This document shows positions 1-8,552 of a DNA stretch of 64,000 bases, one piece after another; position 1 is the first letter of the stretch, and each line of letters starts with the position of its first letter. The DNA is taken from NCBI RefSeq assembly GCF_000188055.2, contig NZ_AEUZ02000001.1, positions 820,001-884,000 on the forward strand, written 5' to 3'. Under the pieces are notes generated by a model. It was given only the letters and a program-made list of their open reading frames with translations, was not told the origin of the DNA and made no database searches. The stretch is from Streptococcus urinalis 2285-97 (GTDB lineage Bacteria > Bacillota > Bacilli > Lactobacillales > Streptococcaceae). The translations under genes and the position numbers were made by a program.

Positions 1-310
1 TGATAAGGTAGACAAAGAAACAGGTAATATTACGATTAAACCAATCCCAATTAGTCCAAATAAAACTATTATTGGTACACAAAATGGCCAATTAATCGTA
101 CAAGACTATTTAGGAAAACAATCCGTTGAATCAGCTGAAAATTATGGTGGACGTGTTAACGATGATGGAACGGTCACCATTAAAGATGTTGAAGGCAAAG
201 AAAAGACATTACCACATACTGGTGACAACAAGGGGACTTTAAGTATCATTGGAGCAATGTTCCTTTCCTTAACGCCTTTCTTATTCAAAAAGAAAGCATT
301 GTTTAACTAA
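1..310 (+). CDS. LPXTG-anchored surface protein, C-terminal 102 residues (5' end outside window)
   Basis: Only the end of the gene is present, open from base 2 to a TAA at 308-310. It shows a complete cell-wall sorting signal: LPHTG (about residues 70-74 of the fragment), a hydrophobic stretch containing SIIGAMFLSLTPFLF, and a positively charged tail with KKK. Sortase A would cut between T and G and link the protein to peptidoglycan. Nothing about its binding function can be said from this piece. The antigen I/II-like gene starts 63 bp downstream on the same strand, so the two probably form a surface-protein pair at this end of the element's cargo. Confidence 0.8.
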   Translation, partial: DKVDKETGNITIKPIPISPNKTIIGTQNGQLIVQDYLGKQSVESAENYGGRVNDDGTVTIKDVEGKEKTLPHTGDNKGTLSIIGAMFLSLTPFLFKKKALFN

Positions 311-373
311 AAAACTAACTTTTTAGACTTGGAATGTCGAAAAACTTATCCTAGAAAAATATATTGGAGAAAA

Positions 374-2962
374 ATGATGAGAGAAACAAAAGGACATGGC
401 TATTTTAGAAAATCAAAAGCATACGGTTTAGTATGTGGAATCGCACTAGCAGGCGCTTTTGCTTTTAGTAGCGGTAATGTATCGGCAGATGAAGTAACTG
501 CTCCAGCAACACCACCTCAAACCGTTGTAACAACTTTAACAGAGCCAACTAATAATCAATCTCAGCCAGTAACTTCACCTTCTCTTGATAAGGCAGTTGA
601 CACGGCTAAAGAAGCAGGAGTAACTGTTAATACAACATCAACAGTAAGTCATACAGATGTACCAAGTGCTCAAGCTGACTTAGATAAGCAAACCCAAGCT
701 GTTAAAGATGCAACGGCAAAAGCCCAAGCTAATACCCAAGCTATTAAAGATGCTACCGCAAAAAATGCACAAATTGATGCTCAAAATAAAGCTGAAGCAG
801 AACGTGTTGCCCAAGAAAATAAAGCTGGTCAATTAGCAGTTGATCAACAAAATGCGGAAGCACAAGCTAAAGCAGATGCTACCAATGCTCAATTAAAAGC
901 AGATTATGAAGCTAAATTAGCTGAAATTAAAACTATTGAAGATTATAACCAAGCAGTTGCTGAACGTAATGCTTTAGCTAAAGCACAAGCAGATGCTACC
1001 AATGCTCAATTAAAAGCTGATTATCAAGTTAAATTAGATGCTTATAACAAAGCACTAGCTGACCGTGCCAACTTAGTCGCAAATGATGTCAGCTTTGAAG
1101 GATATGGCAAATCAGAAACTCTGAATGGCTATGGGCAAGTAACCAGTGATGTTGTAACAGTTGATAAAAATGGTAATTTTATAATTAAAGAACCACAAGT
1201 CGATACAGATGGTACTTTTGGAAATACCAAGGTTACAGGTAAGTTCATTTATACTGTAACTTATGATGAAGCTACTAACAAAGCTATTATTAAAATTACA
1301 GGTATCAGTCTTAATACTTGGCAGTTAGATTTAACACGCCAAACAACAGCAGTTAACCGTAATATTTCTGCATCCTATAAAGACTTAGCAGGTAATGTTC
1401 TTTACACTCGTAATTTTGATGGACTCTCTTCAATTGGTGTACAAACCATTAATAAGAGTTTTGCTTTAGATAAAGAAATTATTTTATCAGACGGCGAAAC
1501 TTCTGCAGAAGTGATGTTCCTTAAGACAGAACCAAAATGGATTATCTCAGCACCATCAACACTCTTTGCTAAACTGACTTATGATACAGCTGATATTCCA
1601 TCAAAACCAATCCCACCAACATTAGTTACTGTTACTCCAGAAGCAGAAAAACCAGTCCCTAATACCCCACCAACACCAAATTATGTAACTCCAGTTTTAG
1701 TAACATTCACACCACAAACACCAACTATTAAACCTCACGTGTCTGTTCCTGAAAAGCTAGTAGTAACTGTTTCAGTACATCCCGTTATGGTACCAGTCGC
1801 AAATCCTTCCAAAGATGTTGTAGATGAAGCAGGAAAAACCATTAATGGATTATCAGTATTACCTAATTCTGAGTTAAATTATGTGGCTAAACAAGACTTT
1901 AGTCAATATAAGGGTATGACAGCGTCAAATGATAAAATCGCAAAAAACTTTATCTTTATTGATGACTATAAGGATGAAGCTCTAGATGGTAAATCAATGA
2001 CTGTTAACTCCATAACGGCATCAAATGGGGAAGATGTAACACAATTGTTAGAAATGCGTCATGTCTTATCTAAAGAAGCTTTAGATGCTAAACTACAAGC
2101 TATTATTGCACAAAGCGGACTTTCTCCAGTTGGTGAGTTTTATGTGTGGGTTGCTAAAGATTCACAAGCCTTTTATAAAGCCTATGTGCAAAAAGGCTTA
2201 GATATTACCTATAACTTATCTTTTAAAGTCAACCAAAGCTTCACAGAAGGCGATATTGTCAATGGTGTGGCACAAATTGACTTTGGAAATGGGTATCTTG
2301 GAAATCTAGTTGTTAATGATCTTCCAAAACCAGAAGTACATAAAGACGTACTAGACAAAGAAGACGGCAAGTCTATCAATAATGGCACAGTTAAACTTGG
2401 TGATGAAGTGACCTACAAACTTGAAGGTTGGGTAGTACCTGCAGATCGAAGCTATGACTTATTTGAATATAAATTTGTCGATCAATTACAACAAACACAT
2501 GATCTTTACTTGAAAGATAGTGTTGTTGCAAAAGTTGATATTACCTTATCAGATGGCACTGTAATTGCTAAAGGATCAAACCTAGCGCAGTACACTGAGA
2601 CAGTCTACAACAAAGAAACTGGGCGCTATGAGTTAGCCTTTAAGAAAGATTTCTTAGCTAAAGTCGTTCGTTCAAGTGAATTTGGAGCAGATGCTTTCTT
2701 AGTTGTGAAGCGTATTAAAGCAGGTGATGTCTATAATACAACTGATTTATTTGTCAATGGATATAAAGTGAAATCTGAAACTGTGGTAACACATACACCA
2801 GAAACACCAAAACCAGTTGAGCCACAAAAAGCAACTCCAAAAGCTCCAGCTAAAGGATTACCTCAAACTGGTGAAGCCAGTGTTGCCCCTCTTACAGCAA
2901 TTGGAGCAATCATCTTGTCAGCTCTCGGACTACTAGGATTCAAAAAACGTAAAGAAAACTAA
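374..2962 (+). CDS. Short antigen I/II-family (Bsp-like) LPXTG adhesin
   Basis: The protein has 862 residues from ATG 374, which follows a GGAGA at 366-370; an upstream in-frame TTG at 329 has no such site. Order: signal peptide with a GYFRKSK start and cleavage near VSADE (about residue 37); an alanine-rich coiled-coil region (about 70-235) with two copies of the ADATNAQLKADY unit; a variable domain (about 235-410); a short proline-rich stretch; two antigen I/II C-terminal domains (about 470-625 with YKG..FIDDY, and 635-810 with KLGDEVTYKLEG); then LPQTG, a hydrophobic stretch and KKRKEN. Antigen I/II proteins bind salivary and host glycoproteins and other bacteria. It is much shorter than the usual family length of about 1,500. 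Adhesins of this type occur in group B streptococcal elements. The call is firm; the ligand is unknown. Confidence 0.85.
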   Translation: MMRETKGHGYFRKSKAYGLVCGIALAGAFAFSSGNVSADEVTAPATPPQTVVTTLTEPTNNQSQPVTSPSLDKAVDTAKEAGVTVNTTSTVSHTDVPSAQADLDKQTQAVKDATAKAQANTQAIKDATAKNAQIDAQNKAEAERVAQENKAGQLAVDQQNAEAQAKADATNAQLKADYEAKLAEIKTIEDYNQAVAERNALAKAQADATNAQLKADYQVKLDAYNKALADRANLVANDVSFEGYGKSETLNGYGQVTSDVVTVDKNGNFIIKEPQVDTDGTFGNTKVTGKFIYTVTYDEATNKAIIKITGISLNTWQLDLTRQTTAVNRNISASYKDLAGNVLYTRNFDGLSSIGVQTINKSFALDKEIILSDGETSAEVMFLKTEPKWIISAPSTLFAKLTYDTADIPSKPIPPTLVTVTPEAEKPVPNTPPTPNYVTPVLVTFTPQTPTIKPHVSVPEKLVVTVSVHPVMVPVANPSKDVVDEAGKTINGLSVLPNSELNYVAKQDFSQYKGMTASNDKIAKNFIFIDDYKDEALDGKSMTVNSITASNGEDVTQLLEMRHVLSKEALDAKLQAIIAQSGLSPVGEFYVWVAKDSQAFYKAYVQKGLDITYNLSFKVNQSFTEGDIVNGVAQIDFGNGYLGNLVVNDLPKPEVHKDVLDKEDGKSINNGTVKLGDEVTYKLEGWVVPADRSYDLFEYKFVDQLQQTHDLYLKDSVVAKVDITLSDGTVIAKGSNLAQYTETVYNKETGRYELAFKKDFLAKVVRSSEFGADAFLVVKRIKAGDVYNTTDLFVNGYKVKSETVVTHTPETPKPVEPQKATPKAPAKGLPQTGEASVAPLTAIGAIILSALGLLGFKKRKEN
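871..1017 (+). repeat. Two-copy direct repeat in the adhesin A region
   Basis: A 30-base stretch at 871-900 recurs without change at 988-1017, 117 bases (39 codons) apart. It encodes the repeated ADATNAQLKA unit of the coiled-coil region. Antigen I/II A regions normally have several longer repeats, so this is a minimal version. Confidence 0.85.
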
Positions 2963-2975
2963 GAAATAAACAACT

Positions 2976-3014
2976 GGCCACAGGAAGGAACTGAAAAGAC
3001 ACTTGTGGCCTTTT
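2976..3014 (+). terminator. Rho-independent terminator after the adhesin gene
   Basis: The arms GGCCACA (2976-2982) and TGTGGCC (3004-3010) pair exactly and are followed by TTTT. It separates the adhesin from ssb. Confidence 0.8.
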
Positions 3015-3040
3015 GTTCCTAGGAATGAAAGGAATAGACT

Positions 3041-3475
3041 ATGCAAGTTTTTATCGCAAATGGTCGAGTAGCCTCAGATATAGAGACTAAAAAAACAACT
3101 AATGGAAAAAATAGTTGTCAGTTTGATTTTGTTTGTAATTCAAGTCAATTAGATGAGAAAAATAAGCTAATCCCAACCTTTTTTAAAGTTCAAATATATG
3201 GTAAACAAGTGGAGACTATAGCTAAAAATTTATCTAAAGGGTCTCCAATAATCATAGAAGGTGAAATTATCAAAAGGCCTTACACTGATAAACAGGGAAA
3301 TAAGAAGACTTTTGAATATATTGCACCATCATTATATAAAGGAATTACTTTCTTAGAGAATAAATCAGAAAGTCAGAAGCGTCAGGATAAACAAGGTAGT
3401 AATAATATTAATCTAGAACAAAATCAGTTTCCAAAGGATTCTTTCTCTCCAGTTGATGCGGAATCTCCATTTTAG
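3041..3475 (+). CDS. ssb: Single-stranded DNA-binding protein of the element
   Basis: The 144-residue protein has the SSB OB-fold layout: an N-terminal MQVFIANGRVASDIE strand, a central FFKVQIYGKQVETIAKNL segment, and the acidic C-terminal tip DAESPF that in SSBs recruits replication and repair partners. SSB coats single-stranded DNA. In a conjugative element it probably protects the transferred strand after entry or serves rolling-circle-type replication. It lies between the adhesin terminator and a strong terminator at 3561, so it looks like a single-gene unit. The ribosome site GAAAGGA lies before ATG 3041. Plasmid and ICE SSBs of this length are common. The call is confident; the exact role in transfer is inferred. 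Confidence 0.9.
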   Translation: MQVFIANGRVASDIETKKTTNGKNSCQFDFVCNSSQLDEKNKLIPTFFKVQIYGKQVETIAKNLSKGSPIIIEGEIIKRPYTDKQGNKKTFEYIAPSLYKGITFLENKSESQKRQDKQGSNNINLEQNQFPKDSFSPVDAESPF

Positions 3476-3478
3476 TAA

Positions 3479-3593
3479 TTGTCATTCATAATTAAGTGTG
3501 TTACACTATACATGCGATGATTAAAGATGATATCACTTTGCTAGTCAAGATAGCATTAAGTCCTCAGTATATTAGTATACTGAGGAGTTTTTT
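3479..3593 (+). ncRNA. Candidate small RNA or terminator-only unit after ssb
   Basis: TTGTCA (3479-3484) and TACACT (3502-3507), 17 bp apart, form a plausible promoter starting right after the ssb stop codon. About 50 bases downstream is an exact 11-bp hairpin (3561-3571 with 3576-3586, loop TTAG) followed by TTTTTT. No open reading frame with a ribosome site lies between. The transcript would be about 80 nt. It may simply be the ssb terminator with a chance promoter. Confidence 0.35.
3561..3593 (+). terminator. Strong Rho-independent terminator
   Basis: An 11-bp perfect stem (3561-3571/3576-3586) with a 4-base loop is followed by six T residues. It ends ssb transcription and any small RNA from 3479. 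Confidence 0.9.
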
Positions 3594-3638
3594 ATTTATT
3601 TCAAAACAGGTATAATATTGGTAAAAGGAGTACATAAT

Positions 3639-4676
3639 TTGAGTAAGAATAGATTACATTTAAATGTAGAGCCATTTTTCACAGAAAAACTTTATCAATA
3701 TATTTTTGAAATGGATCAATGGTCAGCAATTAATTTATCTTTTTATATCGATAATACCGCTGTTTCTCGTATAAAATTAAATAAGTCCTCATTATGTCCA
3801 GATGCTGATAATGGTTCTTTTTACAATAAAGTACATAATATTTCCAGAGACTTCAAAGTTATTCATTTAAATAAGATAAATATCTTAAATGAGGACTATT
3901 ATCACCAAGGGATAATGACCTCAATGGTTTCTTTTCTATTTCTTAAATTATTGACGTGTACAGAATTTATAGATATAGATTTTGAAGTACAGCTAGTAAA
4001 TATCTCAGATTTATCAAAGTTAAGTGAGCCATACGGAATTTATAATAAATTTAAAAACAACGTGTATAGTAGGGTATTAAGAAAAAATCAAGGGAACTTG
4101 TATTATCAGCCATTGCTGAAAGAAAATCGGTTGGAAGATATTAAGTATTATACGGAATTGTTTTTGGAAAAGGGAAATATTATTTATGAACGAATGCCTA
4201 AAGATTTCTTTGAGAAATACAAAAATAAAACTGCTAAACTTGAAGAAATAGAAAGAAACTTTCTTAATCTCGAAACTTATTTTTTCCAAGTAAAAGAACA
4301 GTCCTTAAAAGTTAAGCTTAGGTTAATGGTTAGAAAGAGTTACTTAAATACGGTAAGTCAAATTTTTCCAAATAAGAAAGCAATAACATTTGGAAATAAA
4401 ACTTTTTTTAAAATCAAAACTATTAATGATGGTAGAAAATTTATCTCAGAAGTTTTATTAACTTATTTAAGAAATAATTACGAATATGAATCTAATTATT
4501 CCATGTTTGATGAAGATGACTATAGGTATGATATTAATATCTTCAGAGGAGATTTTTATAAGGGTTATTATGGTTATGATGAATTCAGGATTAATATTGG
4601 AAGCGATAGACTTATAGGGAAGTTTATTTGCTGCGATACAACCAATTTAAAACCTAAAAAAATCGCTTTTAGATAA
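3639..4676 (+). CDS. Unknown protein of the element, about 345 residues
   Basis: I do not recognise the family. The reading frame opens further upstream (TTG 3618), but AAAGGAG at 3624-3630 points to TTG 3639 as the start, giving MSKNRLHLNVEPFF. A TATAAT at 3611-3616 just upstream may drive it. The protein looks soluble, with no signal peptide or clear membrane segment. It is rich in Lys, Asn, Tyr and Phe, has a charged, probably helical middle (about residues 190-235), and ends in a Tyr- and Asp-rich part (about 290-330). The coding sequence is more AT-rich than the chromosomal genes of the window, in keeping with the accessory region. It stands alone between two terminators and may be cargo. 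Confidence 0.7.
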   Translation: MSKNRLHLNVEPFFTEKLYQYIFEMDQWSAINLSFYIDNTAVSRIKLNKSSLCPDADNGSFYNKVHNISRDFKVIHLNKINILNEDYYHQGIMTSMVSFLFLKLLTCTEFIDIDFEVQLVNISDLSKLSEPYGIYNKFKNNVYSRVLRKNQGNLYYQPLLKENRLEDIKYYTELFLEKGNIIYERMPKDFFEKYKNKTAKLEEIERNFLNLETYFFQVKEQSLKVKLRLMVRKSYLNTVSQIFPNKKAITFGNKTFFKIKTINDGRKFISEVLLTYLRNNYEYESNYSMFDEDDYRYDINIFRGDFYKGYYGYDEFRINIGSDRLIGKFICCDTTNLKPKKIAFR

Positions 4677-4700
4677 AAACGATTTAATGTTAAAGCATTG

Positions 4701-4730
4701 CTATGGCGTATATTATACCATAGTTTTTTT
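4701..4730 (+). terminator. Terminator after the unknown gene
   Basis: CTATGG (4701-4706) pairs with CCATAG (4718-4723), followed by seven T residues. It lies just before the first CCCTTTAATGC box. Confidence 0.75.
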
Positions 4731-4735
4731 ATTTT

Positions 4736-4771
4736 CCCTTTAATGCATTGTCGTTTTTTATCCTTTAAACT
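4736..4771 (+). promoter_or_regulatory. Conjugation box 1 (CCCTTTAATGC) with -10 for the coupling-protein operon
   Basis: CCCTTTAATGC at 4736-4746 is followed exactly 30 nt from its first base by TAAACT (4766-4771), a weak -10. The same box and spacing recur at 8553 and 10979. There is no consensus -35, so the box sits where an activator or an alternative -35 contact would lie. It also shares TTATCC just before the -10 with box 2. Confidence 0.6.
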
Positions 4772-4794
4772 TGATAAAAAGAAAGGAAAGAAAT

Positions 4795-5073
4795 ATGACG
4801 AAAACTATTGATCCAGATGAATTAATTGCAGAATCTTTTCAAATGGAAAATTATATCATGCAAAGATCTCATTATAAACATAACTATTCCCCGATTTTAA
4901 GAGATATTGATACTCAACTATCACATTATCTTTCTTACTATAGGGATATCTCAGTACAACTACAGTTTCAAATATTCTTGTATTCACGTTTTTTTGCTAA
5001 AAAACTAACTTTAAAAGGGATAGATATAAAAAAGCATGATGATGGAGGGGGATATGAAAAAAATACAGCATAA
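4795..5073 (+). CDS. Small unknown protein before the coupling protein
   Basis: The 92-residue protein starts at ATG 4795, preceded by AGAAAGGAAAG. It is polar, with an N-terminal acidic part (TIDPDELIAESFQ) and a Tyr/His/Gln-rich middle; a short hydrophobic patch (LQFQIFLYSRFF, about 65-76) might touch a membrane but is too polar for a clear transmembrane segment. Its last 20 bases overlap the start of the coupling-protein gene, so the two are translationally coupled and probably work together. I do not recognise the family. A small partner of the coupling protein or of the relaxosome is a guess from position only. Confidence 0.65.
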   Translation: MTKTIDPDELIAESFQMENYIMQRSHYKHNYSPILRDIDTQLSHYLSYYRDISVQLQFQIFLYSRFFAKKLTLKGIDIKKHDDGGGYEKNTA

Positions 5074-7948
5074 GCATAATGACTACTTTAATTGGTTATT
5101 GAATTTACTTAAAAAGCTTTGCTCTATAGTTTTCCTTATTTTATCAAATATAGTGATAAGGCTTGTTCATTTATTGCCATGGGTATCAAGAGGCCGAGTT
5201 CGTTTTGAAAAAGAGGCAGAGCCTATATTCTATTTCAAAACCTATAAAAGTTTTACGGTAATGGGATTATTATTTAGCTTGATTGCATTTTCTCTAACAA
5301 ACTATCTAGTTACCATTTTAAGAGATTCTATTAATTATTGTTACTTAACCATTACTTCGCAAAACTTGATTTCATTTCCTTTTGAGAGTTTATTGTTAAA
5401 AAATCTCTTTAACTATCATGTATTTAGTATAGCTCCAATCTTTGCTTGGCCAATATTCTTTATAGGTCTATTCATTGCCTGGCGTTCAGCCTGGGTTAAT
5501 TTTGAGCAATACCGAAATTATAATTTTAATGAAGAAGGTGATGATCGTTTTGCGACTGTGAAAGAAATTCACCAGCAATATAAAAAGGTTGCTAACAAAC
5601 AAAAAGTGTTTCCAGGCGATGGTGGAATTCCTGTTTTACATGAGACAAAATCTAATTTAGTAGGCTTCACTCTGGAAACACAGATTTTGTGGCAAAATAG
5701 GAAATACAGTCATCTTGTCACAAATGCTCAAAAAGTGTTAGGAATGCAATCAACTCCTTCAGGATATTATTATATTGAAGATGCTGCTACTAACACATTA
5801 GGTATTGGTATGACCCGTTCTGGTAAAGGCGAAGGGTTTATCACTGAGACCATAGACATTAATAGTCGTGCTGAAAATCAACCTTCAATGATTATTGGTG
5901 ATCCCAAAGGAGAACATTACCAATCTTCTTACAAGACTATGCGAAAAAGAGGAATGGACGTAGAAGTACTATCTTTTCAAAATATGGATTGGTCCATGTC
6001 CTACGATCCACTTGCACTAGCAATAGATTCTGCTAGACGTGGCTACTATGAAAAGACTCAAACTCGAATAAATGCAGTATCTGAAGCTATCTATCGAAAA
6101 ACAAAACCTGGACAAGGTAATGGAACTGCCATTTATTTTGAGAATAGCTCGATTTCTCTTTTTAATGCCATTGCAATGGCTTTAGTAGACCGTGCAAATG
6201 AAGCTTTTCAAAATGGTGAAGAAGATGCTTGGGATACAGTTACCGTGAGAAATATTGCTAAATTCTTAACAGATTTAGGTTCTGAAGAAGTTTTTGTGGA
6301 TGAGTTAGGCGAGGTTGTCGAAGCCCCTGAAAAAGATGATAGAATTAAAGTTAAATCTAAGCTTACTGTTTATTTTGATAATTTACGAAAAATTAATCAA
6401 GAACAATTTTCAAAATTTAGGGAAATGGCAGATATCAATTTTAGGGCCTCTGATTTTGCATCAGAAGAAACTAAAGGGAATGTCTATTCATCTATGATGA
6501 CAGGTATTAATCTGTTCTTACAAGACAATATCGCTAAATTAACATCTAAAAATTCAATTGATTTAGAGTCAGTTGGTTTTCCACGCCGATTGTCAATCAA
6601 ATTTCGTTCAAATAGTCATGTTCAGCTACAAAATGATTTTGCTCACAGAACCGCTAAGGTAAGTATATTTAGTGAAAGAAAGTGGGGTAAGACATCTAAA
6701 AAAGTCACTCATGTTAAAGAAGCAACGGCTTTAATTGATGCAGAAGGGTATTTGACTTATGTTATTGAACCTAAGTTACCAAATGAATTTACGATTATCA
6801 TTGATTTTAATCATCCGAATAATGATAACTTTGCATTAAGTGGAGTTAAATACACTCTTCAGGGGAAGAAAATTTATAGAAAAAATAATGATATGATAAT
6901 TCTTGATCAGTACACAAATAAAGCAATATTAGATTATGTTGATATTCAAATAATTGATAAACCTCAGACTAGTTTATTACAAGAATCCGATATTGAAATG
7001 ATCTATTCGGATAATCCCAAAATTATTTACCTGGTAACACCACCAAACCGAACAGAGTATAATGCTTTGATTTCCTTGTTTTTGGATCAACTCTTTAATG
7101 CTAATTATGAATTGGCTTTGTCGAATGGACGAAAATGTGTCAATAGAATTCTGCATGTTTTGGATGAGTTTACTAATATTCCTGAGGTTCCTCATATGGA
7201 TACTAAGATTTCAATAGGTTTGGGTCAAAACATTTTATATTGTCTTTGGATTCAAAACTTAGAACAGTTAACCGAAAAGTATGGGAAAAATACAAGTGCG
7301 ACAATTAAAGATAACTGTTCCTTAAAAGTTTATATTAAGTCGACGTCACCTGAAACAAATAAGAGTATTAGTGGGGACTTGGGTACTAGAACGATTACGA
7401 AACGACGAAAATCTGGTAATATACTTGATGAAGCCAATCCAAATGTTTCATTTGAGGGTAAACGTCAAGAATTACTGACCCCAACACAACTAGGAAAACT
7501 TCAAGAAGGTGAGGCTGTTATTCTAAGAGGGGTAAAAGGAAGAGACCTATCTGGCCATAAAATCACAACAGACCCTATATTCCTTCATGAGAAGACAAGT
7601 CTTCCCTATCGATATATGTTCTTACAAGAAGAATTTGACCATAGTATGACACTTGCGGATATTCCAGTTGACAGTCCACATCGAAATCTTGATTTACAAG
7701 ATATTGCCGTGGAAGCAAAAAGTACATTTGATAATATTATTGATTGGCGAAGACGACTGACAAGTAAGATAGCTACAAGTTCTGGTCGACCAAAATTAGC
7801 AGTACGTATGAAACCTAATCAATTAAAGACTGCAGCTCCCTTTGATTCTCCAGAAGAAGTCATAAAAGCTACTGTGAATGCTACTTTGAACCCCTATGAT
7901 AATGTAATAGATTATGATGAGGACCTTTTTGTAGATGATGTAATTTAG
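5054..7948 (+). CDS. VirD4/TraG-type conjugative coupling ATPase
   Basis: The 964-residue protein starts at ATG 5054 after GGAGGGGG; an earlier ATG at 5036 is less likely. The N-terminus carries two or three membrane segments (about residues 20-40, 65-90, 115-145). The NTPase domain shows Walker A GMTRSGKGE (lysine 258) and Walker B VLDEF (D704, E705), with the intervening DPKGEHY typical of VirD4 proteins. Such proteins form a hexamer at the inner side of the membrane and pass the relaxase-DNA complex to the secretion channel. At 964 residues it is longer than the usual 550-750; an insertion between about 520 and 660 of unknown role accounts for this. It is first of the secretion genes and probably shares a promoter with the small gene before it. 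Confidence 0.92.
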   Translation: MKKIQHKHNDYFNWLLNLLKKLCSIVFLILSNIVIRLVHLLPWVSRGRVRFEKEAEPIFYFKTYKSFTVMGLLFSLIAFSLTNYLVTILRDSINYCYLTITSQNLISFPFESLLLKNLFNYHVFSIAPIFAWPIFFIGLFIAWRSAWVNFEQYRNYNFNEEGDDRFATVKEIHQQYKKVANKQKVFPGDGGIPVLHETKSNLVGFTLETQILWQNRKYSHLVTNAQKVLGMQSTPSGYYYIEDAATNTLGIGMTRSGKGEGFITETIDINSRAENQPSMIIGDPKGEHYQSSYKTMRKRGMDVEVLSFQNMDWSMSYDPLALAIDSARRGYYEKTQTRINAVSEAIYRKTKPGQGNGTAIYFENSSISLFNAIAMALVDRANEAFQNGEEDAWDTVTVRNIAKFLTDLGSEEVFVDELGEVVEAPEKDDRIKVKSKLTVYFDNLRKINQEQFSKFREMADINFRASDFASEETKGNVYSSMMTGINLFLQDNIAKLTSKNSIDLESVGFPRRLSIKFRSNSHVQLQNDFAHRTAKVSIFSERKWGKTSKKVTHVKEATALIDAEGYLTYVIEPKLPNEFTIIIDFNHPNNDNFALSGVKYTLQGKKIYRKNNDMIILDQYTNKAILDYVDIQIIDKPQTSLLQESDIEMIYSDNPKIIYLVTPPNRTEYNALISLFLDQLFNANYELALSNGRKCVNRILHVLDEFTNIPEVPHMDTKISIGLGQNILYCLWIQNLEQLTEKYGKNTSATIKDNCSLKVYIKSTSPETNKSISGDLGTRTITKRRKSGNILDEANPNVSFEGKRQELLTPTQLGKLQEGEAVILRGVKGRDLSGHKITTDPIFLHEKTSLPYRYMFLQEEFDHSMTLADIPVDSPHRNLDLQDIAVEAKSTFDNIIDWRRRLTSKIATSSGRPKLAVRMKPNQLKTAAPFDSPEEVIKATVNATLNPYDNVIDYDEDLFVDDVI

Positions 7949-7953
7949 AGTAA

Positions 7954-7987
7954 ATACATAAACATGTATATAAACATGTTTATGTAT
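7954..7987. promoter_or_regulatory. Perfect 14-bp inverted repeat, candidate operator of the lipoprotein gene
   Basis: ATACATAAACATGT (7954-7967) and its exact reverse complement (7974-7987) flank a 6-base spacer. The right arm ends on the first base of TTGCTT (7987-7992), the -35 box of the lipoprotein promoter. The word ACATAAACATGTATATA (7956-7972) is found again, base for base, at 17134-17150 in the partition cassette. A DNA-binding dimer here would block RNA polymerase. It may also act as a weak terminator for the coupling-protein gene. Confidence 0.65.
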
Positions 7988-8015
7988 TGCTTTTAGAACT
8001 GTTATTTGTTATAAT
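7987..8015 (+). promoter_or_regulatory. Promoter of the lipoprotein gene
   Basis: TTGCTT (7987-7992) and TATAAT (8010-8015) are 17 bp apart, and an AAGGAGAAG ribosome site precedes ATG 8040. The -35 box touches the inverted repeat. Confidence 0.75.
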
Positions 8016-8039
8016 AAGCTCAAGAAAAGGAGAAGCCAT

Positions 8040-8516
8040 ATGAAATTCAAAAAAATATTAGGGATAACTATTCTATCAGTACTCAGTATCTTCTTAGTAG
8101 CTTGTGGTCAAAAAACTCCAGAAAACGTCGAAAAAACAGAATTAAAAAAAGAATATATCGGAACTTCTAATCATTCAGGATATGATAATCCATTTGATGA
8201 AGGAACTTATACTTTAACTTTTAATAAATCTGAAAAAACTGTCTCAAACTCTAATAGGGACGAAAAGGTTTATTATGAAATAGTTCCTGACAAAAAGGTC
8301 CCCAAAAAATATCTTTCAATATATGAAGATAAAGCTAAGGGAAAAGATCACTTCTTTATCAACGTTGGTTATCAAAAAGATAAAATATGGGGGAAAGTTG
8401 GCGATCAAATGTATTGCGTAATATTAACTGAAGGTGGTAAAAAGATTCAAATTTTGGAATTTGAAACGGGCTATTCATCTGATGGATATTATAATTTTAT
8501 TGGGAAAGCAGAATAA
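8040..8516 (+). CDS. Small lipoprotein inside the conjugation region
   Basis: The 158-residue protein has a lipoprotein signal peptide: KFKK, a hydrophobic core, and the lipobox LVAC with cysteine 22. The mature part is Lys- and Tyr-rich, lacks further membrane segments and looks like a small beta-rich extracellular domain; I do not recognise a family. It has its own promoter, candidate operator and terminator, so it is a separate unit between the coupling protein and the VirB6-like gene. Lipoproteins in this setting can be channel parts or entry-exclusion proteins that stop redundant transfer. That role is inference from position only. Confidence 0.8.
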   Translation: MKFKKILGITILSVLSIFLVACGQKTPENVEKTELKKEYIGTSNHSGYDNPFDEGTYTLTFNKSEKTVSNSNRDEKVYYEIVPDKKVPKKYLSIYEDKAKGKDHFFINVGYQKDKIWGKVGDQMYCVILTEGGKKIQILEFETGYSSDGYYNFIGKAE

Positions 8517-8523
8517 ATAATTA

Positions 8524-8548
8524 AAGCCTCTACTGTAGAGGCTTTTTT
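8524..8548 (+). terminator. Terminator after the lipoprotein gene
   Basis: AAGCCTCT (8524-8531) pairs with AGAGGCTT (8537-8544), followed by a T run. Confidence 0.9.
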
Positions 8549-8552
8549 CTTA

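Noticed and set aside
7954..7990. The inverted repeat at 7954-7987 as an ordinary terminator of the coupling-protein gene
   Set aside because: It is AT-rich, lacks a T run, and its sequence recurs at the partition genes, so an operator role fits better; a minor terminating effect cannot be excluded.
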